A stretch of DNA of 64,000 bases from Prochlorococcus sp. AG-347-E23 (GTDB taxonomy: Bacteria; Cyanobacteriota; Cyanobacteriia; PCC-6307; Cyanobiaceae). Below the pieces are notes generated by a model, which was not told where the DNA came from, did no database searches, and was given only the letters and a program-made list of their open reading frames with translations. The DNA lies in the NCBI GenBank assembly GCA_003281685.1, contig QCBH01000008.1:1-64000 (forward strand), in the 5' to 3' direction. A program made the position numbers and the translations under genes. Within the stretch, counting starts at the first letter, position 1. Each line of letters starts with the position of its first letter. This document shows positions 1 to 7,850 of the stretch, one piece after another.

Positions 1-199
1 CTTTTACCTTGTCTGATATTTCTTTATTATCTAAAAATATTGAAAGACTCACAAAACTCTTGCCGAAGCTGATATTTGGATAGATATCCCTTTCTTTACA
101 TAATTTCTCAATTTCCCCCATGAATTTACTAATTTTTGAGTATTGCTCAAATTCAAATCTTTTTTCAATCCTCAAAGGTGATTCTTTTTCATTCCACAT
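1..199 (-). CDS. Pterin-dehydratase-like RuBisCO assembly factor (acRAF), C-terminus cut off by the window edge
   Basis: The ATG at 199 opens a frame beginning MWNEKESPLRIEKRFEF that runs off the left edge after 66 codons. The spacing of hydrophobic and charged residues matches the pterin-4a-carbinolamine dehydratase (PCD) fold. It is the last visible gene of the leftward carboxysome operon, 72 bp after csoS4B. Alpha-carboxysome operons are known to carry a PCD-like protein, acRAF, that assists RuBisCO assembly and does not work on pterins. Where true PCDs have a His-His-Pro-x-Trp catalytic motif, this protein reads IYPNIS, so both catalytic histidines are missing. The canonical PCD at 59265-59555 keeps them. 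Identification rests on the N-terminal two thirds and on context. Confidence 0.82.
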   Translation of the reverse strand, partial: MWNEKESPLRIEKRFEFEQYSKISKFMGEIEKLCKERDIYPNISFGKSFVSLSIFLDNKEISDKVK

Positions 200-271
200 T
201 AAATTTTTCTTTCAAGGCTAATTACACTATACCTTCAACAAAGTTTCAAAATAAATTTTTATTTGAAGTCC

Positions 272-520
272 TTAATCAGTTTCCCAGTAATCAATAATGC
301 CTCCAATAGTTAAATCGGTTTGAATTTCTGGATTAGGGCAAGCAAATCTAGCGGCAGAGCCACTAGAAGTAAAGACCCAATTACCCTCTCTAGCGCCAAC
401 AGGATCAACAGCAACTAATTTCTTTCCTTTATTATTTTCTAAAATTCGTAAATTCATATAACCTAAGCCAGCGACTCTTTGAGTACAAACCATTCTTCCT
501 AATACCTTCATAATTTCCAC
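272..520 (-). CDS. csoS4B: Carboxysome shell vertex protein CsoS4B (pentamer)
   Basis: This 82-residue protein of the bacterial microcompartment vertex (EutN/CcmL) family forms pentamers that cap the corners of the icosahedral carboxysome shell. Family features are visible: an N-terminal VLGRMVCTQRV strand, the KKLVAVDPVGA segment, and a small-residue stretch SSGSAAR followed by DLTIGGIIDYW. The start is taken as GTG at 520 because an AGGAGG at 530-535 lies 9 nt upstream; an in-frame ATG at 511 would be 18 nt away. It follows csoS4A with an 18 bp gap, and the Shine-Dalgarno lies in that gap. Its closest relative in the window is the adjacent csoS4A. Confidence 0.95.
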   Translation of the reverse strand: MEIMKVLGRMVCTQRVAGLGYMNLRILENNKGKKLVAVDPVGAREGNWVFTSSGSAARFACPNPEIQTDLTIGGIIDYWETD

Positions 521-538
521 AATTTCTATCCTCCTTTT

Positions 539-790
539 TTATGACTTATCAGGATCCCAATGATCAATTATTCCAACAATCGTTAAATCGCTTGGATAAG
601 ATTTGCTTCCCGCTGCTTCTCTAGCAGCAGAACTTCCTACACAAATAACCCAATCTCCTGGCTTACAACCAACAGCATCTACAGCAACCTTATTTGAAGT
701 ACCATCCAAAACAACCTGTAGATGTTTATGTTCAAAACCAGGAATCCTATTGGTAGAAACAAGTGGTTTTACAACCTTGCAAATTAACAT
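539..790 (-). CDS. csoS4A: Carboxysome shell vertex protein CsoS4A (pentamer)
   Basis: An 83-residue BMC vertex protein, paralogous to CsoS4B immediately downstream. It starts MLICKVVKPLVSTNR and has the family's VAVDAVGCKPGDWV turn and a SSAAREAAG loop, ending in a DLTIVGIIDHWD strand like CsoS4B. It caps shell vertices as a pentamer. The start is ATG at 790, only 2 bp from the csoSCA stop, so it is probably translationally coupled. The presence of both pentamer paralogues is normal for alpha-carboxysomes. Confidence 0.95.
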   Translation of the reverse strand: MLICKVVKPLVSTNRIPGFEHKHLQVVLDGTSNKVAVDAVGCKPGDWVICVGSSAAREAAGSKSYPSDLTIVGIIDHWDPDKS

Positions 791-792
791 AA

Positions 793-2322
793 TTAGTGAG
801 CCTCCTCTGTTTTTTTATCTAAAGACATTCCAATAATTTGGGCGGAATGAATATTGTCTCTATCTCTAATAGTAGAGCAAGTATGTAACAAACCTTGATC
901 AACTAAATTTTTATATCTAATTGATATCGCATTATTAACTCTTTCACAATCTTTTATTGCCCTCTCTTTTGCGCCGGGTACTTTGCCAGAGTAATCAAAT
1001 CTTATTACTACTGGAATAGGTAGATCTTGAGACACATTTAGTCCAGTAAAAATCTTAACTCCTACATCTAAATCTGGAGCTCCTTCTTCGACTGTATCTA
1101 AATGAGCAAAATAAGTTAAATTTCTGAGATGCACTTCTTTAAAACCTATACCTACTCCAATAAACCTCTCTGCATGTCCAATATCTTCATAAGAACCATT
1201 ATGAAAACTCTTTACATAATCAATTTGAGAAATATTATTGACAATTAATTTATACATAAATTTTTCCATTCCACTGAGTTTATATTTTGAAAATTGCTTA
1301 GAAATTGTCTGACAAATTTCTTTTTCCGCATCCTCTTTTGAAAAGTTTTTTGTTGAATTATAAATTTCTAAAGTAGAAATAGTTTTTTCTAAATCAATCC
1401 CTCCATCGCTAGTTGGCAAATGTATTTTTAATGAATCCGTGTCTGTATCAAGTCCAATTAACATTAAATCCACAGAAGCACCACAGCAAAAGCTATTCTC
1501 TACAGCCTCTTTAAAAGCATATAGTTTACTTCTACCTTCTTCCGCAGCTAACTCGTCATTACTCCCATGAGCTGCGCATCCCTGATGCAAAGGATCTACA
1601 GAACTAAAATGATAAGTTACAACTTTTAAGTACCTAGTATCTTTATGGGCTTCATTAGGGATATTCTCTCTATATCTTTTATGTTCAGTTTTTACCCATC
1701 TATTTACTGTATTTTCAATATCAAAAAGTGCGCCAGCGTGAGATCTTCTTCTTACTGAACTAAAAGGTATTCTCATTACATATGCTATTGAATGAGCTAA
1801 TCGACCATCCGAACAAGGAGTTATATCAAGTAAATGTATTCCACAATCTAAAAGAAATTTTTCAAAATCTTCCGCACCTCTACTTCCTGAAGCCCCTTCA
1901 AGAGGATCATTTTTAAAAAAATTGTCACTAAGTTTTTCATGTTGTTTGAAAGCACACCATGCATATAGAGCTCTCATATCGAGAGGTTTAACCCAAGATT
2001 TATTTAATACATGAAGAGGTAGATCTATCCCCAAATTTTTTCTTGATATTGCCTGAGCTTTACTTATAAAATCTTCATGATGTTGTATTCGAGCAATTTC
2101 CTTTAGAGTTGGAACAATTTCTTCAAAATCACTTTTTATTTTGCTTTCATAACTATATAAATTTTCATTCTGGATACTATTAGTTAATCTGTGAGATTTT
2201 CCAGAATTTCCAAAATCATTTGATTTTTTAGTTTGTGTATGAATATTTTCCGTAAAAGTTTTCATTGGAGCTGTAGGCCCCAATGTGAAGTTCTTGGCTT
2301 TTGCCAGTCCTCTTAAAGGCAT
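793..2322 (-). CDS. csoSCA: Carboxysomal carbonic anhydrase CsoSCA (CsoS3)
   Basis: A 509-residue carbonic anhydrase of the CsoSCA type, a diverged beta-class enzyme. It converts bicarbonate to CO2 inside the carboxysome next to RuBisCO. The N-terminal ~60 residues are low complexity (TFTENIHTQTKKSNDF), as expected for the part that binds cargo. The catalytic part shows the Cys-Ser-Asp-Gly-Arg motif (PCSDGRL) and, further on, YHFSSVDPLHQGCAAHG with the His and Cys that complete the zinc site in this family. The C-terminal part is the degenerate second half lacking the site. The start ATG at 2322 is 7 bp after csoS2. Confidence 0.95.
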   Translation of the reverse strand: MPLRGLAKAKNFTLGPTAPMKTFTENIHTQTKKSNDFGNSGKSHRLTNSIQNENLYSYESKIKSDFEEIVPTLKEIARIQHHEDFISKAQAISRKNLGIDLPLHVLNKSWVKPLDMRALYAWCAFKQHEKLSDNFFKNDPLEGASGSRGAEDFEKFLLDCGIHLLDITPCSDGRLAHSIAYVMRIPFSSVRRRSHAGALFDIENTVNRWVKTEHKRYRENIPNEAHKDTRYLKVVTYHFSSVDPLHQGCAAHGSNDELAAEEGRSKLYAFKEAVENSFCCGASVDLMLIGLDTDTDSLKIHLPTSDGGIDLEKTISTLEIYNSTKNFSKEDAEKEICQTISKQFSKYKLSGMEKFMYKLIVNNISQIDYVKSFHNGSYEDIGHAERFIGVGIGFKEVHLRNLTYFAHLDTVEEGAPDLDVGVKIFTGLNVSQDLPIPVVIRFDYSGKVPGAKERAIKDCERVNNAISIRYKNLVDQGLLHTCSTIRDRDNIHSAQIIGMSLDKKTEEAH

Positions 2323-2329
2323 TATTTAA

Positions 2330-4615
2330 TTACCCTCGTGCACCACCTGAAAAGGTAACAAGTTGTCCTTCACGAGTATTACCACTTGATCCAGTTATCA
2401 AGAAATCTGGCTCTTTCATTTCATCATTCCTTTTTATATCCATCACTGGCATTGCACTAGTCATGCCTGGCCTTGTAGGATTTCTTTTTCTTGCTGAAGC
2501 TCCTTCAGTACCTGTTACTCTGTTTCCTCTTGCCCAATCATCCCCTGTTATCTTCAACCCAGCAGATTGACCCTCGCCAGTAATTCTGGATTGTGCTCTC
2601 TCTTTTGAAGAATCAAATTCCTTTAAATCTTTTTTTGGGGTAAGTAGTGAATTTTTGTTTTTATCAAACCTAAATTGTTCTGTGCCTGTTACTGTGTCCT
2701 CAGCCATATCGAATGGGCCTGTAATCTTTGAGCCATTTTCATACTCATTGCCTGTTACACCATCTCTTTTTTTATCAGAGTATTTATCTCTTGAGGGAGA
2801 ATTTACAGAAAATTCATCCCATGAGCTTGAATTTTTTCTTTCACTATTGGCATAATTTTTTTCAGATGAATGATTGGAACAATTATTACCTAACTGATCT
2901 CCGCCAACATAAGGGGTACCTGTTGGATTTAGACACGCACCTTTTCCTGCTCCAGTCATACTTCCTCCGATACCCGGTTGTATACCAGTAAGACGTGCAT
3001 TTGAGCTGCCTCCTAAATAAATCTTTCCTTTATCTTTTAATTCATTTATTAAGTCAGAATTACAATTTTCCTCAACTTGATCTAATCCAGCATATGGTGT
3101 CCCAGTTACATTTTTGCAAGTTCCAGGTTCATCGCCAGTAACTTTCTCTGATCTTCCAGTTAAGGTGCCACTAATCTCATTAGCGTTATTTGAGAGACTA
3201 ACTCCAACCTTCATTGCTTCAGCTTTTGGTTTGGATTTACAGAATGACTCGTATTGTTGGGAACCAATATATTCATCGCCAGTTACATTTTTACAGCTTC
3301 CTGGTTCATTACCAGTAACGAATTCAGACCTCCCTACACCTGTACCAGTTAATGCATTACCATTTAATGTATTGTATTTCCCAACTTTTTCATGAGATCT
3401 CCCTTTAGGATTAGTTTCTGAACCAAGATATTGATCGCCTGTTAATTGATGACCAGATCCTGACTCATCTCCAGTTACAAGTGCAGATCTCCCAGGCAAA
3501 GACCCAGATACTTTTAATCCGTCAGCTGTACTACTATGTTTAACCTTTGAGTGATTTTTGGGAACTTCCCCACAATATTCCTTTGACTGATTTGCAGAAC
3601 TATATTCAGTACCAGTTACATTTTTGCAAGTTCCAGGTTCATCGCCAGTAACTTTCTCTGATCTTCCGACCTCATTACCTGTGACTTTATTTCCAGCTGA
3701 TGTTGAAGTTACTGACGATCTAGTTGGCTGTTTATATTCAGGTTGATTTTGGCAAAATTGATCAAGTACTTCGGATCCTAAATATTGTGTACCTGTGACG
3801 CTTCTACATGTACTAGCTTCATTACCAGTAGTTTTTAACGATCTATTAGCCTGTGTTCCAGTTACTGTTTGTCCAGAATTAGTTTCACTTTTTCCAACTT
3901 TCCAACTTGCATCAGCAATATTCATTTTTGATCCATTTTTATTTGGACCACATGGTCTACATTTACCATTTCCTTTTTTTGAGGTTGCTCCAGTTTTACT
4001 TCTTAATTCCCTAACTCTTTGAGATATTTCTCTGCTTGATAAATCTGGATCTCCTCTTCTAGCCAAAGATGCTGCACTACTATTTAGTTTAGAAGCTGAT
4101 TTGCCATGTTTAGATTGTGCTTCTCTTCTTGCCAAAACAATATCTCTACTTGTATTGGTGATAGGTTTTCTTTTTTGAGTTACCCTTCTTTTAATTTTAG
4201 TATTTAGAACTTTATTCTCGGAATTACCAGAATTTGATAAGTCAGGATTTTTATCTGGAGTTATTTTAATTTCATTTACTTGGATCTTTTTATTAGCTTC
4301 TGTACGAGTTCTATCAGATGAACTTATGGCTGATTTGCCATGAGTTGACATTGCTTTCCTTCTTTCAATTACAAGTTCTTTGCTGGATAAATTTTTAGAA
4401 AAGGATTTTTTATTCATTTTTACTGTTGGAATATGTTTTTTTGCAGTGTTTGTATTATTTGTATCAATTGAAGATTTTATCCCAGAAATTTGCATATCAT
4501 CAGATGTGCGAACCCTGTCTTTGGTAGTAGAAGAATTGGCAACAGCTTTTTTTCCACTATCACTCATAGCTTTTCTTCTCTCTAATGCAATTTCTCTACT
4601 AGTTTTCATTGACAT
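2330..4615 (-). CDS. csoS2: Carboxysome assembly scaffold CsoS2
   Basis: CsoS2 is a long, intrinsically disordered repeat protein that links RuBisCO to the shell. About 761 residues are read from ATG 4615. The N-terminal region holds four basic repeats of the type SRE-IALERRKAMSxxGKKA, the RuBisCO-binding elements. The middle and C-terminal regions carry many VTGxxxGxxxxVTGxxY repeats (for example GRSEKVTGDEPGTCKNVTG), with spaced cysteines. The end is a compact peptide finishing LVTFSGGARG. ATG 4615 gives MSMKTSREIAL; TTG 4624 and ATG 4609 are alternatives, and a GAAGG precedes the latter by 8 nt. A terminator-like hairpin precedes the gene. Confidence 0.96.
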   Translation of the reverse strand: MSMKTSREIALERRKAMSDSGKKAVANSSTTKDRVRTSDDMQISGIKSSIDTNNTNTAKKHIPTVKMNKKSFSKNLSSKELVIERRKAMSTHGKSAISSSDRTRTEANKKIQVNEIKITPDKNPDLSNSGNSENKVLNTKIKRRVTQKRKPITNTSRDIVLARREAQSKHGKSASKLNSSAASLARRGDPDLSSREISQRVRELRSKTGATSKKGNGKCRPCGPNKNGSKMNIADASWKVGKSETNSGQTVTGTQANRSLKTTGNEASTCRSVTGTQYLGSEVLDQFCQNQPEYKQPTRSSVTSTSAGNKVTGNEVGRSEKVTGDEPGTCKNVTGTEYSSANQSKEYCGEVPKNHSKVKHSSTADGLKVSGSLPGRSALVTGDESGSGHQLTGDQYLGSETNPKGRSHEKVGKYNTLNGNALTGTGVGRSEFVTGNEPGSCKNVTGDEYIGSQQYESFCKSKPKAEAMKVGVSLSNNANEISGTLTGRSEKVTGDEPGTCKNVTGTPYAGLDQVEENCNSDLINELKDKGKIYLGGSSNARLTGIQPGIGGSMTGAGKGACLNPTGTPYVGGDQLGNNCSNHSSEKNYANSERKNSSSWDEFSVNSPSRDKYSDKKRDGVTGNEYENGSKITGPFDMAEDTVTGTEQFRFDKNKNSLLTPKKDLKEFDSSKERAQSRITGEGQSAGLKITGDDWARGNRVTGTEGASARKRNPTRPGMTSAMPVMDIKRNDEMKEPDFLITGSSGNTREGQLVTFSGGARG

Positions 4616-4640
4616 AACCTTCAATTGTGAAACTTTTTAA

Positions 4641-4681
4641 AAAGACTTTCTCCAAAAAATTAAGTTTTTATGGAGAAAGTT
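4641..4681 (-). terminator. Intrinsic-terminator-like hairpin between cbbS and csoS2
   Basis: Reading leftwards, ACTTTCTCC (4681-4673) and GGAGAAAGT (4654-4646) form a perfect 9 bp stem with an 18 nt loop. A single C and a run of five T (4644-4640) follow. This is the layout of a rho-independent terminator. It lies inside the carboxysome operon, 20 bp downstream of the cbbS stop and 31 bp before csoS2, so partial termination here would give much more RuBisCO than scaffold mRNA. The long loop makes it weaker than a textbook terminator. Function is inferred. Confidence 0.7.
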
Positions 4682-4701
4682 ATTTACTACGAAAAGTAGC
4701 T

Positions 4702-5043
4702 TTAACGTCCTTGGAAAACTACAAAAGCTGTTCCTTGACTTTGAGTGTAAGCATCGTATCCGATAATTCTTACATGATGATCAGGGTATGCTCTATGACA
4801 TGCCTCTAATTCGCTCACGATCAAGTTAAGATCTTTTTCCCCAAAGAATGGGAGTTTCCAATAAGACCAATAAGTTTGCATACATCCACTTGGATGAACA
4901 TGCTCAATAACTGGACTCCAGCCTTGAGCAATTATGTAGGCAATTTGGTCATATATTTCTTCCTGGGTCATCGGTGGTAAGAAACCGAATGTTTCCAGGG
5001 TTGCAACTGTTTGATAGTCGCTTACTGTGCTCTGGAAAGGCAT
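4702..5043 (-). CDS. cbbS: Ribulose bisphosphate carboxylase small subunit
   Basis: A 113-residue form IA RuBisCO small subunit that caps the L8 core to make the L8S8 holoenzyme packed into the carboxysome. Conserved stretches include ETFGFLPPMTQEEIYDQIAYI, the MQTYWSYWKLPFFG segment and the C-terminal VRIIGYDAYTQ. It follows cbbL with an 89 bp gap that contains two hairpins, and it precedes a terminator-like hairpin. Length and order are typical of cyanobacterial alpha-carboxysome operons. Confidence 0.97.
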   Translation of the reverse strand: MPFQSTVSDYQTVATLETFGFLPPMTQEEIYDQIAYIIAQGWSPVIEHVHPSGCMQTYWSYWKLPFFGEKDLNLIVSELEACHRAYPDHHVRIIGYDAYTQSQGTAFVVFQGR

Positions 5044-5069
5044 AATTAATCAAAATGTGAATGTAATTG

Positions 5070-5083
5070 CTCGTAAAAACGAG
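5070..5083 (-). other. Small hairpin upstream of cbbS
   Basis: CTCGT and ACGAG form a 5 bp stem with a 4-base loop in the cbbL-cbbS spacer, 27 nt from the cbbS start. It is the second of two hairpins in this 89 bp spacer. On its own it is weak. Together with the larger stem it may mark a processing or stability element. Confidence 0.4.
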
Positions 5084-5095
5084 ATTTTAAGAAGT

Positions 5096-5118
5096 TTGAG
5101 GAGAATAAATCTCCTCAA
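5096..5118 (-). other. Strong hairpin in the cbbL-cbbS spacer
   Basis: TTGAGGAGA (5096-5104) and TCTCCTCAA (5110-5118) form a perfect 9 bp stem with a 5-base loop, beginning 15 nt downstream of the cbbL stop. No T-run follows in the transcription direction, so it is not a standard terminator. A 3' stabilising stem for cbbL mRNA or an RNase site is more likely. Role inferred. Confidence 0.65.
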
Positions 5119-5132
5119 TTTCGAAACTTGAG

Positions 5133-6548
5133 TTAACCCTGAACATCAAGCTTGTCGACAGTGTCAAACTCAAACTTAATTTCCTTCCAAGTTTCAAGAG
5201 CAATAGCTAATTCAGGACTATGCTTAGCAGCTTCCATAAGAATGTCTCTACTCTCTTTTTCGATTTCGCGACCAGCATTACGGGCTTTTACACAAGCTTC
5301 TAAAGCAACTCTGTTAGCTGCAGCTCCAGCAGCTGAACCCCATGGATGACCATGTGTTCCTCCTCCGAATTGAAGACAGGAATCATCCCCAAAGATCGCT
5401 AGAAGTGCAGGCATATGCCAAACATGGATACCACCTGATGCGACTGCAAATACTCCAGGCATTGAACCCCAATCTTGATCAAAGAAGTTACCCCTTGATC
5501 TATCTTCAGGAACAAATGACTCTCTTAAGTTGTCAATATAACCAAGAGTTGTTTGACGATCACCTTCTAGTTTTCCAACAACGGTTCCAGTATGTAATTG
5601 GTCCCCGCCGGATAGTCTCAAACATTTTGCAAGAACTCTGAAATGGATACCATGTTTTGGATGTCTATCAATAACAGCATGCATAGCTCTATGAATATGC
5701 AGAAGCATGCCATTTTTACGACACCAATTAGCTAATCCAGTATTTGCAGTAAAACCACCAGTTATGTAATCATGCATGATGATTGGCATATCTAGCTCTT
5801 TTGCAAATTCAGCTCTTTCATAGAGTTCTTCAGGAGTGTTAGCAGTACAATTTAGGTAGTGACCTTTAACTTCTCCAGTTTCTCGCTGAGCAAGCTTAAC
5901 TGCTTCTGCAACAAACTCGAATCTTTCTCTCCAACGTTGGAATGGTTGAGAATTAATATTCTCATCATCCTTAGTTAAATCAAGACCGCCTCTAAGGCAT
6001 TCATATACAACTCGACCATAGTTTTTACCAGATAATCCTAATTTAGGTTTGATGGTACAACCAAGTAGAGGTCTTCCGTATTTGTTAAGTCGATCTCTTT
6101 CAACTACGATTCCGTTTGGTGGACCACCGCAAGTTTTAATGAAAGCAATTGGGAATCTAATATCTTCTAGACGTAGATGTCTTAGAGCTTTAAATCCAAA
6201 AACGTTTCCTACTAGAGAAGTTAATACGTTTGTAATTGAGCCTTCCTCAAAAAGATCTAAAGGATATGCAATAAAAGCATAAAAAGCTTCAGGATCTCCA
6301 GGAACGTCTTCTATTCGGTAACAACGTCCTTTATAAAATTCTAAGTCTGTAAGTAACTCGGACCAAACTGTTGACCAAGTACCTGTTGAAGATTCTGCGG
6401 CAACAGCTGCTGCAACTTCTTCTCTTGGAACACCTTCTTGACCTGTACATTTGAAACAGGCTAGTAAATCGGTGTCTAGGGGTACATATTCTGGAGTCCA
6501 GTAAGTATCTCTGTACTCCTTTACCCCTGCATCATACTTCTTACTCAT
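5133..6548 (-). CDS. cbbL: Ribulose bisphosphate carboxylase large subunit, form IA
   Basis: A 471-residue RuBisCO large subunit, the CO2-fixing enzyme of the Calvin cycle, located in the carboxysome lumen. Active-site blocks are intact: [21 protein letters not shown], the carbamylated lysine and metal ligands in [10 protein letters not shown], the HxHRAMHA helix, and the mobile loop [11 protein letters not shown]. The sequence starts [17 protein letters not shown], the alpha-cyanobacterial/proteobacterial form IA pattern, not the plant-like form IB. It lies 69 bp after csoS1 in the same transcript. Confidence 0.98.
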   Translation of the reverse strand: MSKKYDAGVKEYRDTYWTPEYVPLDTDLLACFKCTGQEGVPREEVAAAVAAESSTGTWSTVWSELLTDLEFYKGRCYRIEDVPGDPEAFYAFIAYPLDLFEEGSITNVLTSLVGNVFGFKALRHLRLEDIRFPIAFIKTCGGPPNGIVVERDRLNKYGRPLLGCTIKPKLGLSGKNYGRVVYECLRGGLDLTKDDENINSQPFQRWRERFEFVAEAVKLAQRETGEVKGHYLNCTANTPEELYERAEFAKELDMPIIMHDYITGGFTANTGLANWCRKNGMLLHIHRAMHAVIDRHPKHGIHFRVLAKCLRLSGGDQLHTGTVVGKLEGDRQTTLGYIDNLRESFVPEDRSRGNFFDQDWGSMPGVFAVASGGIHVWHMPALLAIFGDDSCLQFGGGTHGHPWGSAAGAAANRVALEACVKARNAGREIEKESRDILMEAAKHSPELAIALETWKEIKFEFDTVDKLDVQG

Positions 6549-6617
6549 AAGGATAAATTTAGGTCTGTATAGGGAAAATAATTATTGTGCAAAATTTATA
6601 AATCTTGCTTTACTTAA

Positions 6618-6929
6618 TTAGTCCTTTTGACCAAGAAATTCACCGTTACCTAGAGCAGGTTCAACTTCTCTATGAGGACGAGCAATAATGTGAGCTGCAA
6701 CTAAACCGTCACCAACTCTTTCACAAGCATCAGCACCAGCTCTTACAGCTGCGTTAACTGCTCCTGTTTCGCCTCTAACTAATACTGTGACATAACCGCC
6801 GCCTACGAATTCACGACCAATAAGGCGAACTTCTGCTGCCTTAGTCATTGCGTCTGCTGCTTCGATTGCAGGTACAAGTCCGCGTGTCTCGATCATGCCG
6901 AGAGCGATACCCATTGTTTCTGTAGCCAT
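6618..6929 (-). CDS. csoS1: Carboxysome shell hexamer CsoS1
   Basis: A 103-residue single-domain BMC protein that forms the hexagonal tiles of the carboxysome facets. It begins MATETMGIALGMIETRG, the standard start of this family, and shows RLIGREFVGGGYVTVLVRG and the pore-forming region GADACERVGDG. It is the first gene of the main carboxysome operon and probably the most highly expressed shell gene. Only one copy is seen in this window, as expected for Prochlorococcus. Its upstream region is shared with the divergent HAM1 gene. Confidence 0.98.
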   Translation of the reverse strand: MATETMGIALGMIETRGLVPAIEAADAMTKAAEVRLIGREFVGGGYVTVLVRGETGAVNAAVRAGADACERVGDGLVAAHIIARPHREVEPALGNGEFLGQKD

Positions 6930-6947
6930 TGTCTACTAAATACTAAA

Positions 6948-6960
6948 TGTGGAATGTTCA
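6948..6960 (+). repeat. Copy 1 of a repeated TGTGGAATGTTCA motif, upstream of csoS1
   Basis: A 13-base sequence that recurs exactly at 7180-7192, and on the opposite strand at 53967-53979. This copy lies 18 bp upstream of the csoS1 start, antisense to that gene. It has an imperfect dyad (TGGAA-TG-TTCA), so a protein binding site is possible. Function unknown. Confidence 0.6.
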
Positions 6961-6984
6961 TTTCGAAGAATGCTTCATTAGGTA

Positions 6985-6990
6985 CTTATA
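6985..6990 (-). promoter_or_regulatory. Possible -10 element for csoS1
   Basis: On the leftward strand TATAAG lies about 55 nt upstream of the csoS1 ATG, preceded by CGCTTGACT. It resembles a sigma-70 -10 box. No well-placed -35 is evident, as is common in Prochlorococcus promoters. Weak evidence. Confidence 0.3.
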
Positions 6991-7152
6991 AGTCAAGCGT
7001 TTTCGACAAAATCTCCATTAATGTTTTTTCTATCATTCATAAGTTTAACTTATCACCCTTGGTACTATTGATATGTCAATACTTATGCAAATTGGTTAGT
7101 GCATCAAAACATACTGTTGTGTTAAGAAAAAATTTACATTATGTTATTTACC

Positions 7153-7210
7153 GTACGAGACAGGCCCTGTCTACACAGGTGTGGAATGTTCAACCTTTCC
7201 TGTCTCCGTA
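7153..7210 (+). ncRNA. Structured RNA candidate with alternative stems in the csoS1/HAM1 divergent region
   Basis: GAGACAGG (7157-7164) can pair with CCTGTCTC (7199-7206), with TAC/GTA continuing the stem after a one-base bulge. In that fold CCTGT (7166-7170) pairs with ACAGG (7175-7179) as an inner hairpin. Alternatively AGACAGG (7158-7164) pairs directly with CCTGTCT (7166-7172). The two folds exclude each other, which is how riboswitch and attenuator leaders are built. The repeated motif at 7180-7194 sits in the remaining loop. It ends 48 bp before the HAM1 start. It could be a leader of HAM1, a free small RNA, or act on the other strand. No known RNA family was recognised. Confidence 0.45.
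7180..7194 (+). repeat. Copy 2 of the repeated motif, upstream of the HAM1 gene
   Basis: TGTGGAATGTTCAAC matches the copy at 53965-53979 over all 15 bases and copy 1 over 13. It lies within the structured region 7153-7210 and 64 bp upstream of the HAM1 start, in the same orientation as that gene. Confidence 0.6.
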
Positions 7211-7258
7211 TCAAGCTTTAAAGTAAGATAATATTCACAATAAATCTTTTACGTCATT

Positions 7259-7843
7259 TTGAACCTTCCAGTTCTAACAATTGCGAGTGGCAATCAAAGA
7301 AAGGTATCTGAAATTTCAGAGATGTTGGATGTTTTGTCTTTGAAGGTTGAGAAGCAACCAGAATATTTAAATGTCGAAGAAACTGGGAAAACATATTTTG
7401 AGAATGCACTACTTAAAGCCAAGGCAGCCTCTCTAGAGACAAAAACTTGGGCATTGGCTGATGATTCGGGTCTTGAAGTAGATGTTTTAGATGGTCGACC
7501 AGGAATTTATTCTGCTCGATATGCCAAAAATAATGATGAGAAAATTAAAAAACTTATTAATGAAATTTCTGATAGTCCTTATAGGAGTGCAAGATTTATA
7601 AGCTGCATGGTTTTGTGCGATCCCTCAGGAAACTTAGTTAAAGATACAACAGGAATATGCTGGGGAGAAATTCTTAAGAACCCCAAATATCCAAATGGGG
7701 AATTCGAATCTATTTTTTGGGTTAAAGAAGCTAATTGTGTTTACGGTGAGCTCTCACAATCACAACTAAATAAATTAGGTAGTAGAGGTAAAGCTGCAAA
7801 AATTATGTCACCTTTTTTAAAAAAAGAGATAGGTTTAAGTTAA
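7259..7843 (+). CDS. HAM1/RdgB-family non-canonical purine NTP pyrophosphatase
   Basis: A 194-residue Ham1/RdgB-family enzyme. It hydrolyses ITP, dITP and XTP to monophosphates, keeping deaminated purines out of nucleic acids. Motifs: the N-terminal IASGNQRKVSEI nucleotide-binding loop, ALADDSGLEVDVLDGRPGIYSARYA with the catalytic Asp-Asp, and SQLNKLGSRGKAAK near the end. The start is TTG at 7259, where the homologous N-terminus begins. Its position between csoS1 and csoS1D is a recurrent arrangement in marine picocyanobacteria, but no carboxysome role follows from sequence. It converges with csoS1D with 7 bp between the stops. Confidence 0.93.
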   Translation: MNLPVLTIASGNQRKVSEISEMLDVLSLKVEKQPEYLNVEETGKTYFENALLKAKAASLETKTWALADDSGLEVDVLDGRPGIYSARYAKNNDEKIKKLINEISDSPYRSARFISCMVLCDPSGNLVKDTTGICWGEILKNPKYPNGEFESIFWVKEANCVYGELSQSQLNKLGSRGKAAKIMSPFLKKEIGLS

Positions 7844-7850
7844 AAAATTC

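Noticed and set aside
2330..4615. Periodic sequence in csoS2 resembling a CRISPR or DNA repeat array
   Set aside because: The repeats are protein-level (VTG units) with varied codons, not identical DNA repeats with spacers.
2330..4615. Programmed frameshift making a short CsoS2 form
   Set aside because: Known in some chemoautotrophs, but I see no convincing slippery site followed by a stem here, and the reading frame is continuous.
4627..4809. Short rightward frame over the cbbS-csoS2 spacer
   Set aside because: It runs across a terminator-like hairpin and into cbbS on the opposite strand, with no protein-like features.
6954..7226. A rightward open frame of about 90 codons in the csoS1/HAM1 spacer
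   Set aside because: It overlaps the probable csoS1 promoter and the hairpins, shows no family resemblance, and its codon pattern differs from neighbours. Treated as non-coding.
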